Positions 1 to 7,523 of a stretch of 11,465 bases of DNA are shown piece by piece. Source of the stretch: JAHFUI01 sp041485905. GTDB taxonomy: Bacteria; Acidobacteriota; Vicinamibacteria; Vicinamibacterales; CAVVIG01. The DNA lies in the NCBI GenBank assembly GCA_041485905.1, contig JBGPKK010000146.1:1-11465 (forward strand), given 5' to 3'. The notes beneath the pieces are model-generated. The model was not told the DNA's origin, did no database searches, and saw only the letters and a list, made by a program, of their open reading frames with translations. A program made the translations under genes and the position numbers. How positions within the stretch are numbered: position 1 is the first letter of the stretch; every line of letters starts with the position of its first letter.

Positions 1-1109
1 CCTTTGCGCCGTCCGTCGCCCAGCGGCCAGGTGTAGTTTGCCGCCGCATCCAGCCGGTGATAATTCGGCAGACGTGCGGCGTTCTTTTCGCCAACATCGA
101 TTCGCTCCACGGTTAGTCTGCCGAATGGCGATTCGATGGGAGTCGCGGTCGTGCCGACTGGCTCGGTATAGGGCGTTCCTGTGGAGACGATCCACGTCCC
201 CGACAATGTCCAGCGGTCGAATTGCACTGTGTCGACGAGTTTCAGCTCGTGCGTCCGATCGTGGTCTGCTACGAACCGCGCCCAGAGATCGGGGAAGTCG
301 TAGGTCACGCGGCTCAACGTGTAACTGGCCCAGCCTGTGTGCCGTCCCGCCTTGCGTTGCGCGAGCAGCTCGAGTCCGCGCGCCTTGCCGGTGCCGTGAT
401 AGAAGAACTGAGACAAGTCGATGCCGGCCGTCGATCCCGTTACGCGCGGCGCCAGTTGTGACATGTCGCGCATGTCGCGCGAAAACACCTCCACGTCGAC
501 AAGGAACCGGTTGGTTTCGTAGGTGGCGCCGGCAGATGTGTTGACCGATGACGAGACCGGAATAGTCGAACCATCAGCCAGCGCCCAAAAGTCGCGGTTA
601 CCCTGAAGAACGTCCTCGCGCACCAGCCGATTGACATACTGGTGATACATGCCCCACGCACCCTTGAACCGCAACGTCGGTGTGGCGAGAAACGTGCCGG
701 ACAGCCGTGGCTCCACCGCCGTCTTGCCGGTTTCCGAAAAGCGGGTGACTCGCACACCGGGCGTCGCAATCAGTCGGGTGCCGGCAATGAGCCGGTGCTG
801 CGCATAGAGTGATGTCAGGTCGCCTGACGTATCCCGATTGAGGCTGCTCGACAAGGGCACTGCGGGCTGTCCGGCGAACGAACCGGTCGGAGCGCCTTGC
901 GCATTCTGTAGTCCGTACCGAACCTGGTTTGTGGTTCGCTGAAGACCGAGTGTCAATTCCTGCGACGGGCTGAACCGGATCGGCGTGTCGATGCGAAGGG
1001 TCCAATCCTCGATGTTGCACCCAAGTCGGGAGTGTCGCTGAAACATTGCGACGTGCAGCTGCCGTCGCAGATCAATACACCTGCCGCGCGCGGGGACTCT
1101 GGTCGCCAT
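1..1109 (-). CDS. TonB-dependent receptor beta-barrel fragment, 5'-truncated and running off the left edge
   Basis: I translated this frame by hand. It is open from the left edge through about 369 codons and reads as outer-membrane barrel sequence with alternating aromatic-rich strands, e.g. LRFKGAWGMYHQYVNRLV, ATYETNRFLVDVEVFSRDM, GWASYTLSRVTYDFPDLW and LPNYHRLDAAANYTWPL. The order matches the C-terminal half of TonB-dependent receptors (TonB-dep_Rec family), which import siderophores, cobalamin or glycans using TonB energy. Complete receptors have an N-terminal signal peptide and a plug of about 120 residues. Neither is present: the recognisable barrel begins near 1046 and the small Pro/Gly gene ends at 1133. 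ATG codons in frame lie at 1109 and 1046, neither with a convincing ribosome site. The gene therefore looks like a 5'-deleted remnant, or one side of a rearrangement or assembly join. The true C-terminus is outside the window. Family call is firm, start is not. Confidence 0.8.
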   Translation of the reverse strand, partial: MATRVPARGRCIDLRRQLHVAMFQRHSRLGCNIEDWTLRIDTPIRFSPSQELTLGLQRTTNQVRYGLQNAQGAPTGSFAGQPAVPLSSSLNRDTSGDLTSLYAQHRLIAGTRLIATPGVRVTRFSETGKTAVEPRLSGTFLATPTLRFKGAWGMYHQYVNRLVREDVLQGNRDFWALADGSTIPVSSSVNTSAGATYETNRFLVDVEVFSRDMRDMSQLAPRVTGSTAGIDLSQFFYHGTGKARGLELLAQRKAGRHTGWASYTLSRVTYDFPDLWARFVADHDRTHELKLVDTVQFDRWTLSGTWIVSTGTPYTEPVGTTATPIESPFGRLTVERIDVGEKNAARLPNYHRLDAAANYTWPLGDGRRK

Positions 1110-1132
1110 CAGTGGCGAGATCGTGGCCCGCC

Positions 1133-1405
1133 CTAGCGGCCGCGACCCCGCGGCGGTTTGGCACCAGCGGGCGGTTTCACACCGTCGGGCGGTTCCGTTC
1201 CTGGCGGCGGCTTCAGCCCGCCTGGACCTCTCCCCCCAGGGGGTGGCGTGAATCCGTCTGGCGGCTTGAGCCCCCCGGGCGGCGGCGTCAACGGCGCGGG
1301 CGGCTTGCTGCCCCTGCCCGTCCCGTCACGCTGGGCGAACGGCGACGCCGCGAAGAGAAGCACGCCCGCGCTCACGGCAACAACAGCAACGACTCGCCTT
1401 TTCAT
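1133..1405 (-). CDS. Small secreted Pro/Gly/Lys-rich repeat protein (90 aa)
   Basis: The protein starts MKRRVVAVVAVSAGVLLFA, a clear signal peptide with a KRR n-region, a hydrophobic core and likely cleavage after SPFA (residue 25). The mature part of about 65 residues is low complexity: roughly one third proline, with units such as GGLKPPDGFTPPPGG and GGLKPPPGTEPPDGVKPP, ending KPPRGRGR. It has no cysteine or aromatic core, so it is probably an extended, basic periplasmic or cell-surface peptide. The start at 1405 is preferred over longer in-frame starts because AGGAG lies 5 bases upstream and the signal peptide begins there. The 136-bp gap from the VWFA gene holds a promoter-like motif shared with the Oar-like receptor operon. 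I do not recognise a named family. A structural or envelope-binding role is only a guess. Confidence 0.75.
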   Translation of the reverse strand: MKRRVVAVVAVSAGVLLFAASPFAQRDGTGRGSKPPAPLTPPPGGLKPPDGFTPPPGGRGPGGLKPPPGTEPPDGVKPPAGAKPPRGRGR

Positions 1406-1410
1406 GGGAT

Positions 1411-1415
1411 CTCCT
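1411..1415 (-). promoter_or_regulatory. Ribosome binding site of the Pro/Gly-rich gene
   Basis: The minus strand reads AGGAG, then gatccc and ATG (CTCCT on plus). It is a near-consensus Shine-Dalgarno 5 bases before the start at 1405, and it decides the start in favour of the 90-residue protein over the longer open frame that reaches 1588. Confidence 0.7.
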
Positions 1416-1457
1416 ATGGGGTCCAATCTTCGGGCGTCCCCTTCCGTCGTGTACCGT

Positions 1458-1491
1458 TGTGATTGCCACGAACCGTCTGAGAAGTTCCAAG
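1458..1491 (-). promoter_or_regulatory. Putative ECF-type promoter, copy A, for the Pro/Gly-rich gene
   Basis: The minus strand reads CTTGGAACTTCTCA, then GACGGTTCGTGG, then CAATCACA. GGAACTT matches the -35 core used by many ECF sigma factors. AATCA sits 17 bases downstream, in -10 position, about 52 bases before the ATG at 1405. The block is nearly the same as copy B upstream of the Oar-like receptor gene: 28 of 31 positions agree with a one-base gap. Conservation in two intergenic regions about 6 kb apart, both in the sense direction of a gene, argues for a regulatory element. Assigning it to the ECF sigma factor of this window is inference. Confidence 0.55.
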
Positions 1492-1541
1492 TTCTTCGAG
1501 CACGACGCCGCCGTGGAGCTCGACCAGGGCCGGCGCGGGGA

Positions 1542-3713
1542 TCAACGCACGTACAGCTCGAGCCGGGGAAAGACGAAGCGGCCCGCAACCTGATCGATGA
1601 TGTTGATCTGGCACGTGTACAGCCCCGGCCGCAGGCTCTGGGCCGGAAGCTCGAACTGGAACACTGCCGCGCGCCGATCGGCCGCGTCGAGGCGGTTACG
1701 CTCGACGATCGGCGTGTCGAATACTTTGACTTTGCCGCGATAGAACGAGAGATTCGTTCTTATCTGCGGCGACCCGTTCTCCGTTGCCGGATCGTAAACC
1801 TCGTAATAAAAATACAGCTTCTGATCGCGACTTACGATGTGTGTGAGACTGGGGACGAGTTCGACGCCGTCGCGGACGAGGGGGCTGTTCGTCTTGCGTG
1901 CGCCGACGTTCTGCAACTGCGTGCCGACCACCAGCGAACTGACCTTGACGGGCGCGTTCTTGAGCTCGGGGACGACGATCGGCGTTTCGAACGTGCCCAT
2001 CCGTCCCGATGTGTTTTCGCGGACGACCACCTTCACCCAAAAACGGCCCGGCGGGAGCGTGACGCCCATCTGGTAGAGCACTTGTCTCGCCGCGAGGACA
2101 TCTGCGTCCGCTGGTGGGACCGTCAGGGTGTCGCGTATCCGCCCCACCGGGAAGCCGCGCTCGTCACGGATGAAGCCGGCGACGTCGAGCGTCACCTTGT
2201 CGGTCGATGAGGGGACCGCGGACCCGGGGACGGCAAGCGCGACCGGCACGTAGAACTTGTCAGCGGCCATCCGGAACCAACCCGCGCTCACGAAGAGCGG
2301 CACGTCGGTCGCCGGGATCTGCATCGAGAGCTGCTCCTGCAGCAGCACCTCGCGATCACTCTTCGCCGTGTGCGCAAAGTCGCGGTCGGCGTAGTACCCC
2401 TCCCGCGCCTCGATTTTCGTCCCCGACAGCGATCGGTTCTTGAGACGAACGGAAATGCGGCGGAACCGGCCGTCCCGGGTGGCATTGGTGCTGGCGAACC
2501 CGAGGATGTAGTACGCGGAGATGTCCCTGGTCACCTTGGTGAACGCTTCGCCGAAGTCGTTCGTGTCGGTAAAGGCGGTTCCCCCGGTATCCGAAGCGAG
2601 GGCGGTGAGGGTCTCCTGCTGCGCGGCGAGTTGCGTGAACTGCTGCATGACGCCACGCCCGGAGAATGCGGCGAGGCCGCCGCGACTGCCCTGGCGCGCG
2701 CTTCCGCCGGGAACGATGGCCTGGAGGCCGCGCGCGTCGACCGGATAGATCGCGACGTTGGCGCGCACTGCGGCGTTCACCGCGGCGCGCAGCTCGACCT
2801 GGTTGTCGGCGCCGCTTCGCTGCATCCCGGCGCTGAAGTAGATAATCGCCTTTTTCTGCTGAATCGGCATCAACGCTTCGGCGAGCGTCTTCAACGCGCG
2901 AAGCCGCACGTCGTTGTTGAACGTGTCGAGCTCCTGGGCGCTCGCATCGACCGTGGCCGTGTCGTCGGTCGCGGCGCTGTTGGCTTCGTCCGTCGCAGCC
3001 GTGCTCGCGTCGACGGTCGCGAACGCCGTGGAGTCAGTCGGCGAGAACGCCGCGAGCGCCGATCGAACGGCTTCCTTGCTGCCCGTGAAGTCGCTCAGGA
3101 TCTGGAGCGTCGACCCGATCGAGGCGACGGCGACGAGATCGGCAGGCGACATCTCCTCGACGACCCACTTCACCGCTGACTCCGCCGCCTTTTGCAGATC
3201 TTCCGGTTGCATCGAGCTGGTGTCGAACAGCAGCGTGATCAGACGATGGCCCGCGACGGCCTCGGACGTCAGTGGTGCGGGCGCCGCGTCGGCGGCAGGT
3301 GCCGATGGCGCGGTCGCCGGGGCCACTGGCGTGGCCGTTACGCTCGATGCTCCCGCTCCGCGGCGCCCGGTCGCGGTGGCGGCCGATAACGTCGCTGTGC
3401 TCGTGACCGACGCGGCCTTCGTGTTGATCTCTTCGAAGGTGAACGTCACGATCTGCTGCCGCAGGCCGTCCTCGATCAGGTCGAAATCGTCGGCCGTGAG
3501 ATTGCGCACGATGCCGCCGCTCTTGTCTCGAACCACCACATCCACCAGGACCAGATTGACGCCGGTCCTGAAAACCGGCGCCGGCGATCGAGGCGCGGTT
3601 GGCTGCGGCTGAGGGGCCTGCTGTCGTCCGACGAGCAGAGCGTCAGGCACGGCCATCGCGAGCACGGCGGTACCAAGGCCAACAGCGAAACGATGTCGTC
3701 GAACGGTCCACAT
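1542..3713 (-). CDS. Secreted VWFA-related protein (acidobacterial VWFA-related domain)
   Basis: This 723-residue exported protein starts MWTVRRHRFAVGLGTAVLAM, a signal peptide, followed by a Pro/Gln-rich linker. Residues 48-95 (FRTGVNLVLVDVVVRDKSG, then LTADDFDLIEDG) are the hallmark N-terminal module of the acidobacterial VWFA-related family (TIGR03436 type). An Ala/Thr/Pro-rich linker (100-150) precedes a von Willebrand A domain from HRLITLLFDTSSM (157-168) to ANVAIYPVDARGL (318-330). The MIDAS motif is DTSSM rather than DxSxS. Residues 225-262 form a Thr/Ala/Asp-rich insertion inside the VWA domain. RDISAYYILGF (396-406) and REGYYA (437-442) are typical of the family's following segment. 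A beta-rich C-terminal region of about 270 residues ends in LELYVR. The ATG overlaps the receptor stop as TGATG, so translation is probably coupled. Function is unknown; extracytoplasmic protein binding is the general expectation for VWA domains. A longer in-frame start at 3815 lies inside the receptor gene and is unlikely. Confidence 0.88.
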   Translation of the reverse strand: MWTVRRHRFAVGLGTAVLAMAVPDALLVGRQQAPQPQPTAPRSPAPVFRTGVNLVLVDVVVRDKSGGIVRNLTADDFDLIEDGLRQQIVTFTFEEINTKAASVTSTATLSAATATGRRGAGASSVTATPVAPATAPSAPAADAAPAPLTSEAVAGHRLITLLFDTSSMQPEDLQKAAESAVKWVVEEMSPADLVAVASIGSTLQILSDFTGSKEAVRSALAAFSPTDSTAFATVDASTAATDEANSAATDDTATVDASAQELDTFNNDVRLRALKTLAEALMPIQQKKAIIYFSAGMQRSGADNQVELRAAVNAAVRANVAIYPVDARGLQAIVPGGSARQGSRGGLAAFSGRGVMQQFTQLAAQQETLTALASDTGGTAFTDTNDFGEAFTKVTRDISAYYILGFASTNATRDGRFRRISVRLKNRSLSGTKIEAREGYYADRDFAHTAKSDREVLLQEQLSMQIPATDVPLFVSAGWFRMAADKFYVPVALAVPGSAVPSSTDKVTLDVAGFIRDERGFPVGRIRDTLTVPPADADVLAARQVLYQMGVTLPPGRFWVKVVVRENTSGRMGTFETPIVVPELKNAPVKVSSLVVGTQLQNVGARKTNSPLVRDGVELVPSLTHIVSRDQKLYFYYEVYDPATENGSPQIRTNLSFYRGKVKVFDTPIVERNRLDAADRRAAVFQFELPAQSLRPGLYTCQINIIDQVAGRFVFPRLELYVR

Positions 3714-3715
3714 CA
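3711..3715 (-). promoter_or_regulatory. TGATG translational coupling site
   Basis: On the minus strand the receptor stop TGA and the VWFA start ATG share one base (TGATG). No Shine-Dalgarno is visible in the preceding codons, so the second gene is probably translated by termination-reinitiation. This supports one mRNA and linked production of the two envelope proteins. Confidence 0.7.
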
Positions 3716-6700
3716 GAATCTGAGCCGCAGGTTGACGGTGACCGTGCGCATCGGCCGGACCGACAGCACCTGACCAAAGGTTGGCGAGTTGACGTTCGTG
3801 TCGACCGACGCCCATTGCACGCCGTTCAGCAGGTTCACGGCGTTGACCTGCAGCGTCAGGGCGCGATTGCCGCCGGCGCGGACGTCGCGCTGGAACATGG
3901 CGTTCAGCTGGCTCGCGCCGGGTCCGATAATCATGTTGCGCGCGGAATTGCCGTACGCGCCCGCGGCCGGAATCGCAAAGGCGGCGACGTTGAAGAATTC
4001 ATCGACCGTCGGATTGCTCAACGCGATGGGCTCGCCCGTATAGTTGCCGCGGAGCGATCCGTTCGTGCCGCGCGCCACGTCGGCGGTGGCGCCGAGAACC
4101 CGTGCAGTGAGCGGCGTACCGGATTGAACCGTCAGGTCGAGCGTCGCCGACCATTCGCCGAACAGACCGGCGAGAACCCCACCGTCCTTCAGCCAGCGCC
4201 GATTCGGTCCCCACGGCAGCTCATAGTAGAACTCGCCCGATACCTGATGCCGGCGATCGAAGCTGGACAACGCCCACTCCGATTCGAGGTCCTTGTCATT
4301 CTGCGCGACCACCTTCGCACCGGCGCCGAGCGATGAGGCGTTGTCCCTGGAGCGCGCGAGGGTGTAGGTGACACCACCGCGAATACCGTCGGCAAGACGC
4401 CGCTGCACCTGGAAGGTTCCGGCGTGGAGCATGGAATGGCCGCCAGAGGATTCCCACGTGAAGGGCTGGACCCCGGCAATCAGCAGCCCGGAAGGACCAC
4501 GGTTCGGCGCGCGCAGGATGTCGAGGTTCGTCCCTTTCGTCCCGGTGTAGCCCGCCATGGCCGTCCAGTTCTTCAGGAAGGTGCGTGTCACGGCCGCATT
4601 CCAGGTGTGGATCGTTCCCAGCGCATAGTCCTTGTCGACGCCCCAATTGTTCGTCGTCACCGACGAGGGCGATGACAAGAGCGCTTCCGCCAACGTCAGC
4701 GGTCCGGTCGGCGACCCGATAATCGTTTCTGTTTCAGCCGCCGGGGGCTGGCCGACGAGCTCACGCGCGATCGACGCGTACGATCCGCTGTTGTAGGTGA
4801 TGCTGTAACCGGTACGCAGAATCGTGTCTTTCGCCAGGCGGTACGCGACGCCGAGCCGCGGTCCCAGATTGTTCGCGTCGCGGTTCAACAGACCGTCGGG
4901 AAACGTCCCTGTGTATGGGCCGGTCCCGCCGGGCAGCACAGGCGCGACGGCGGTGAAGGTGGGCGTGGCGTCCAGATTCGCCGCCCTGCCGTTCAGCTCG
5001 ACGTACGGCGTGGCAAATTCATAGCGCAGCCCGAGGTTCAGGGTGAGCTTCGCGTTCTTCTGCCAGTTGTCTTCGATATAGCCGTTCAGGGAATGCTGAC
5101 GGAGGTGGCTCGTGCCGCCAACCTGCAGCGTCGCTTGTTGCGGCGCCCCGAGGAGGAAATCGGCGAAGTCGGCGCCGGTGCGGCCGGCGACCGATGCGCC
5201 CCCCGACGCATACAAACCGGTGAACGTGAACGTGCCGCGCGCGTCGGAGTTGACCGTGCTGTCGGACGTGTCACGCCGATAGTCGCCGCCGATGCGCAGT
5301 TGATGGCGGTTGGCGGGGTGAATCCACGCATAGCTCGCGGTCAGCCGGTCGTCGGTACGAAGAGTGGCCGATGCGCCGCGGACGCCCGTGTAGCCGGAAA
5401 AGAGCAGGTTCGGCACGCCCCAGTTGATCGGATCGGCCGACGCGGCCGACGGATAGTTGATGCCGGCGAGCGCGCCGATGTTCTCGCTCCCGGTGAAGGT
5501 GTTCGACGCGTCGGTCTTCGCGTGCGTCAGGTTGACGTTGATATTGCTGATCGATCGGCCTCGCGCGATATTCAGCGAAATCGGTACGGCGACATTGGTG
5601 GTGGCCGTGACGCCCCCAAGCTCGGGAAAGACGTTCGGCGTTTCGTTTTGAGTCCGGCGGTATTGCAGCTGGGCGGTCAGCATGATATTCGTGCCGCGCC
5701 CGCGGCCGTTCGGGCCACCAGGAAAGGGACCGCCCGGGCCGCCGGGACCGCCGCCGAAGCCGCCGCCAAACCCGCCGGCACCGCGGCCGCCGCGCCCCTG
5801 TGTAATAGTCGGCGAGAGATTCTGCGTCAACCGCACACTGAGGTTGTCGGATGTCGTGCGCGCCGTGGTCGAGACGTGATAATTCTGCGTCGTGCCGGGC
5901 AGATTCGGCGCGGGAATGAACTGCAGGAGAAACGCCGACCCCGGATCGATGCGGCTGGCCGGGATTTGATTGTTGACGAACGTCTGTCCGGTCTTCGGAT
6001 CGACGAGCGCCATCGGGCTCGCCGAGAAGTCTCCCGTGCGCATCGCGTCGGTCGGCACGGTCGCGTACTGATCGTACACGTTGTTCGACTGGTTGCCGGT
6101 GTAGTTGATTTGAAAATTGGTTCGCCGATTCGTGTCGGCATAGAGACCAGGAATCTTGAGCGGACCGCCGATGGTGGCGCCGAACTTGTTCTTCGTGAAT
6201 TGCGGCTGCGACACCGGCACATCCGGCCGGAGTTGGTACGGCGGACTGTCGAGCGCCGATCCGCCCAAGGTGTAGGTGGCTGATCCCTGATAGGGACTCT
6301 GCCCGCGCGCCCCGCGTCCCGCAAGCACGAAGTCGGGAAGGCCCCCCGGTCCCCCACGTCCGCCTGGCCCACCAGGGCCTCCGGGTCCGCCTGCGCCGGG
6401 GCCGCCGCCCGGGAATCCACCGGCGCCGCCCCGCCCGGCAAATCCGCCGCGGCCGCCGTCGCCTGCGTCGCCGAACGGAGGCCCGCCGAGCGCCGCCCCA
6501 AGTCCCGCCGCAAATTGCTCGGGATCGATTTGTCCAAGGCGGATCGCCTGAGCGCGATCGCTCAACGCGCCCCGATCGAGGTTGGTCGCGTTGTTGTTGC
6601 CGCTGATCGCAATCGCGTCAGCTTGAGCGCTCTCGAGCGAGAAACCGGGCGGCAGGAGTCGCGCGATATCGGCCGGGGCGTCGGCGGGCGTCGACTCGAA

Positions 6701-7342
6701 AGTGGCCGCGGCGTTCGAGTTCGCGTCGACGGTGAGGGGTTGGAAGCGCGCGCCGACCTCGCCGGCCACCGGCTGCGTCCCTCGACCACCGCGGCCCCGA
6801 TCCGTGCTGCCGCGCCCACCTGCACCGCGCCCGCCCCCCGCCTGGTCCCCCACCGCTCGTTCGCCGCCCGATCCCCCGACGGCGCCGCTCGGGACCGGAC
6901 CGCCAGTCGGCGACGCAGTGGGCGGAGACCCGGACGCCGCAGCAGACGATGGGGTGGCCTGGTCGGTGCGCGGTCGCAGCGACAGCTGCAGGTTGACCGT
7001 CAGGTCGCAGGGCGGTGCGCCGAGCGTGACCTCTCGCTCGACACGCGTAAAGGCCGGCAGCTCCGCGGCGAGCATGTACCCCGCGTTCGGCGCGAAGAGA
7101 ATCGTGTAGCGGCCGTCGAGATCCGTCGACGTCGCCGCCCGCAGCGCCGATCCTGAATAGACCTGCAGGGCGACGCCGGGCAGCGGCGCCGCGCCGCTCG
7201 TGACGCGTCCGTCGACGCGGCAGCGCCCCGCCGACGCCACATTCGGCGGGGGCGCCTGACCCTGCGCACTCGCCCATGCCACGGCCGTCGTTGCGCCGGC
7301 GCAACACAGGGCGACCGTCGCGTTGGCGCGAGCGCTGTTCAT
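3713..7342 (-). CDS. Oar-like TonB-dependent receptor with N-terminal carboxypeptidase-regulatory-like domain and Gly-rich insertion
   Basis: This 1209-residue outer-membrane protein has a signal peptide (1-26, ending AWASA). A carboxypeptidase-regulatory-like Ig fold follows at 40-122 (CRVDGRVTSGAAPLPGVAL, STDLDGRYTILF), with cysteines 41 and 112 that could pair. Next are a Pro/Ser/Gly linker (125-190), a plug-like region (200-440) with a Gly/Arg/Pro-rich block at 286-336, and a long barrel ending TVNLRLRF with the terminal aromatic expected of outer-membrane barrels. KNKFGATIGGPLKIPGLY and NNVYDQYATVPTDAMRTGDFS are classic Oar-family motifs. A second Gly-rich block (517-550) sits in the barrel. 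Size fits Oar-like receptors (about 1000-1200 residues). The substrate cannot be told. The ATG at 7342 fits the signal peptide, though the ribosome site is weak. The gene is divergent from an ECF sigma operon and coupled to the VWFA gene, which suggests a sigma-controlled receptor/partner pair. Confidence 0.9.
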   Translation of the reverse strand: MNSARANATVALCCAGATTAVAWASAQGQAPPPNVASAGRCRVDGRVTSGAAPLPGVALQVYSGSALRAATSTDLDGRYTILFAPNAGYMLAAELPAFTRVEREVTLGAPPCDLTVNLQLSLRPRTDQATPSSAAASGSPPTASPTGGPVPSGAVGGSGGERAVGDQAGGGRGAGGRGSTDRGRGGRGTQPVAGEVGARFQPLTVDANSNAAATFESTPADAPADIARLLPPGFSLESAQADAIAISGNNNATNLDRGALSDRAQAIRLGQIDPEQFAAGLGAALGGPPFGDAGDGGRGGFAGRGGAGGFPGGGPGAGGPGGPGGPGGRGGPGGLPDFVLAGRGARGQSPYQGSATYTLGGSALDSPPYQLRPDVPVSQPQFTKNKFGATIGGPLKIPGLYADTNRRTNFQINYTGNQSNNVYDQYATVPTDAMRTGDFSASPMALVDPKTGQTFVNNQIPASRIDPGSAFLLQFIPAPNLPGTTQNYHVSTTARTTSDNLSVRLTQNLSPTITQGRGGRGAGGFGGGFGGGPGGPGGPFPGGPNGRGRGTNIMLTAQLQYRRTQNETPNVFPELGGVTATTNVAVPISLNIARGRSISNINVNLTHAKTDASNTFTGSENIGALAGINYPSAASADPINWGVPNLLFSGYTGVRGASATLRTDDRLTASYAWIHPANRHQLRIGGDYRRDTSDSTVNSDARGTFTFTGLYASGGASVAGRTGADFADFLLGAPQQATLQVGGTSHLRQHSLNGYIEDNWQKNAKLTLNLGLRYEFATPYVELNGRAANLDATPTFTAVAPVLPGGTGPYTGTFPDGLLNRDANNLGPRLGVAYRLAKDTILRTGYSITYNSGSYASIARELVGQPPAAETETIIGSPTGPLTLAEALLSSPSSVTTNNWGVDKDYALGTIHTWNAAVTRTFLKNWTAMAGYTGTKGTNLDILRAPNRGPSGLLIAGVQPFTWESSGGHSMLHAGTFQVQRRLADGIRGGVTYTLARSRDNASSLGAGAKVVAQNDKDLESEWALSSFDRRHQVSGEFYYELPWGPNRRWLKDGGVLAGLFGEWSATLDLTVQSGTPLTARVLGATADVARGTNGSLRGNYTGEPIALSNPTVDEFFNVAAFAIPAAGAYGNSARNMIIGPGASQLNAMFQRDVRAGGNRALTLQVNAVNLLNGVQWASVDTNVNSPTFGQVLSVRPMRTVTVNLRLRF

Positions 7343-7430
7343 AGGGTATTCTCGACCCGATTACACGAGACGCGCTCCGAGCAGACTCGCGACAGGTCTC
7401 CGGCCGCCTCGGCGCCCCGCGCCGCATTGA

Positions 7431-7461
7431 TGATTGTCACCAACCGGTGAGAAGTTCCAAG
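7431..7461 (-). promoter_or_regulatory. Putative ECF-type promoter, copy B, for the receptor-VWFA operon
   Basis: The minus strand reads CTTGGAACTTCTCA, then CCGGTTGGTGA, then CAATCA. The -35-like GGAACTT is 16 bases from AATCA, and AATCA lies 88 bases before the receptor ATG at 7342. It is nearly the same as copy A at 1458-1491. Together with the plus-strand copy C the GGAACTT cores form a divergent inverted pair with 35 bases between them, so an operator for a dimeric regulator is an alternative reading. Confidence 0.55.
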
Positions 7462-7493
7462 AGTTGTCCAGCAACAGCGGTGTCCGAGAAATC

Positions 7494-7523
7494 GGAACTT
7501 TTCTTCGAATGCCATCAATCACA
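7494..7523 (+). promoter_or_regulatory. Possible ECF-type promoter, copy C, for the sigma factor operon
   Basis: GGAACTT (7494-7500), a 16-base spacer and AATCACA (7517-7523) match the core hexamers of copies A and B in the sense direction of the sigma gene, but the spacer is not conserved. The best ATG of the sigma gene (7509) falls inside the element. If this is a true promoter, translation would begin downstream, for instance leaderless at GTG 7530, six bases after AATCACA. Autoregulation is common for ECF factors. Weaker than copies A and B. Confidence 0.35.

Noticed and set aside
1497..1523. Interrupted hairpin after the VWFA stop (CGAG/CTCG outer, CACG/CGTG inner)
   Set aside because: Only 4+4 base pairs with a bulge and no U-run; not convincing as a terminator.
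1158..2210. 350-codon plus-strand open frame over the Pro/Gly gene and the VWFA gene
   Set aside because: Its start lies antisense to the PPG repeats and the rest mirrors the VWFA coding strand; a GC-rich shadow.
3714..3815. Upstream in-frame start for the VWFA protein
   Set aside because: It would lie 100 bases inside the receptor gene and bury the signal peptide; ATG 3713 with TGATG fits better.
5093..6283. 396-codon open frame on the plus strand inside the receptor gene
   Set aside because: Arg/Ala/Val-rich shadow of the opposite-strand receptor; no domain pattern or ribosome site, and the minus frame is plainly real.
6335..6440. Repeated GGPGGP-type DNA that could be taken for a tandem repeat or CRISPR
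   Set aside because: No regular repeat/spacer structure; it is in-frame coding for a Gly-rich protein block.
7434..7508. TTG start that would lengthen the sigma factor by 25 residues
   Set aside because: The extension overlaps the conserved promoter-like copy B and does not look like an ECF N-terminus; no ribosome site.
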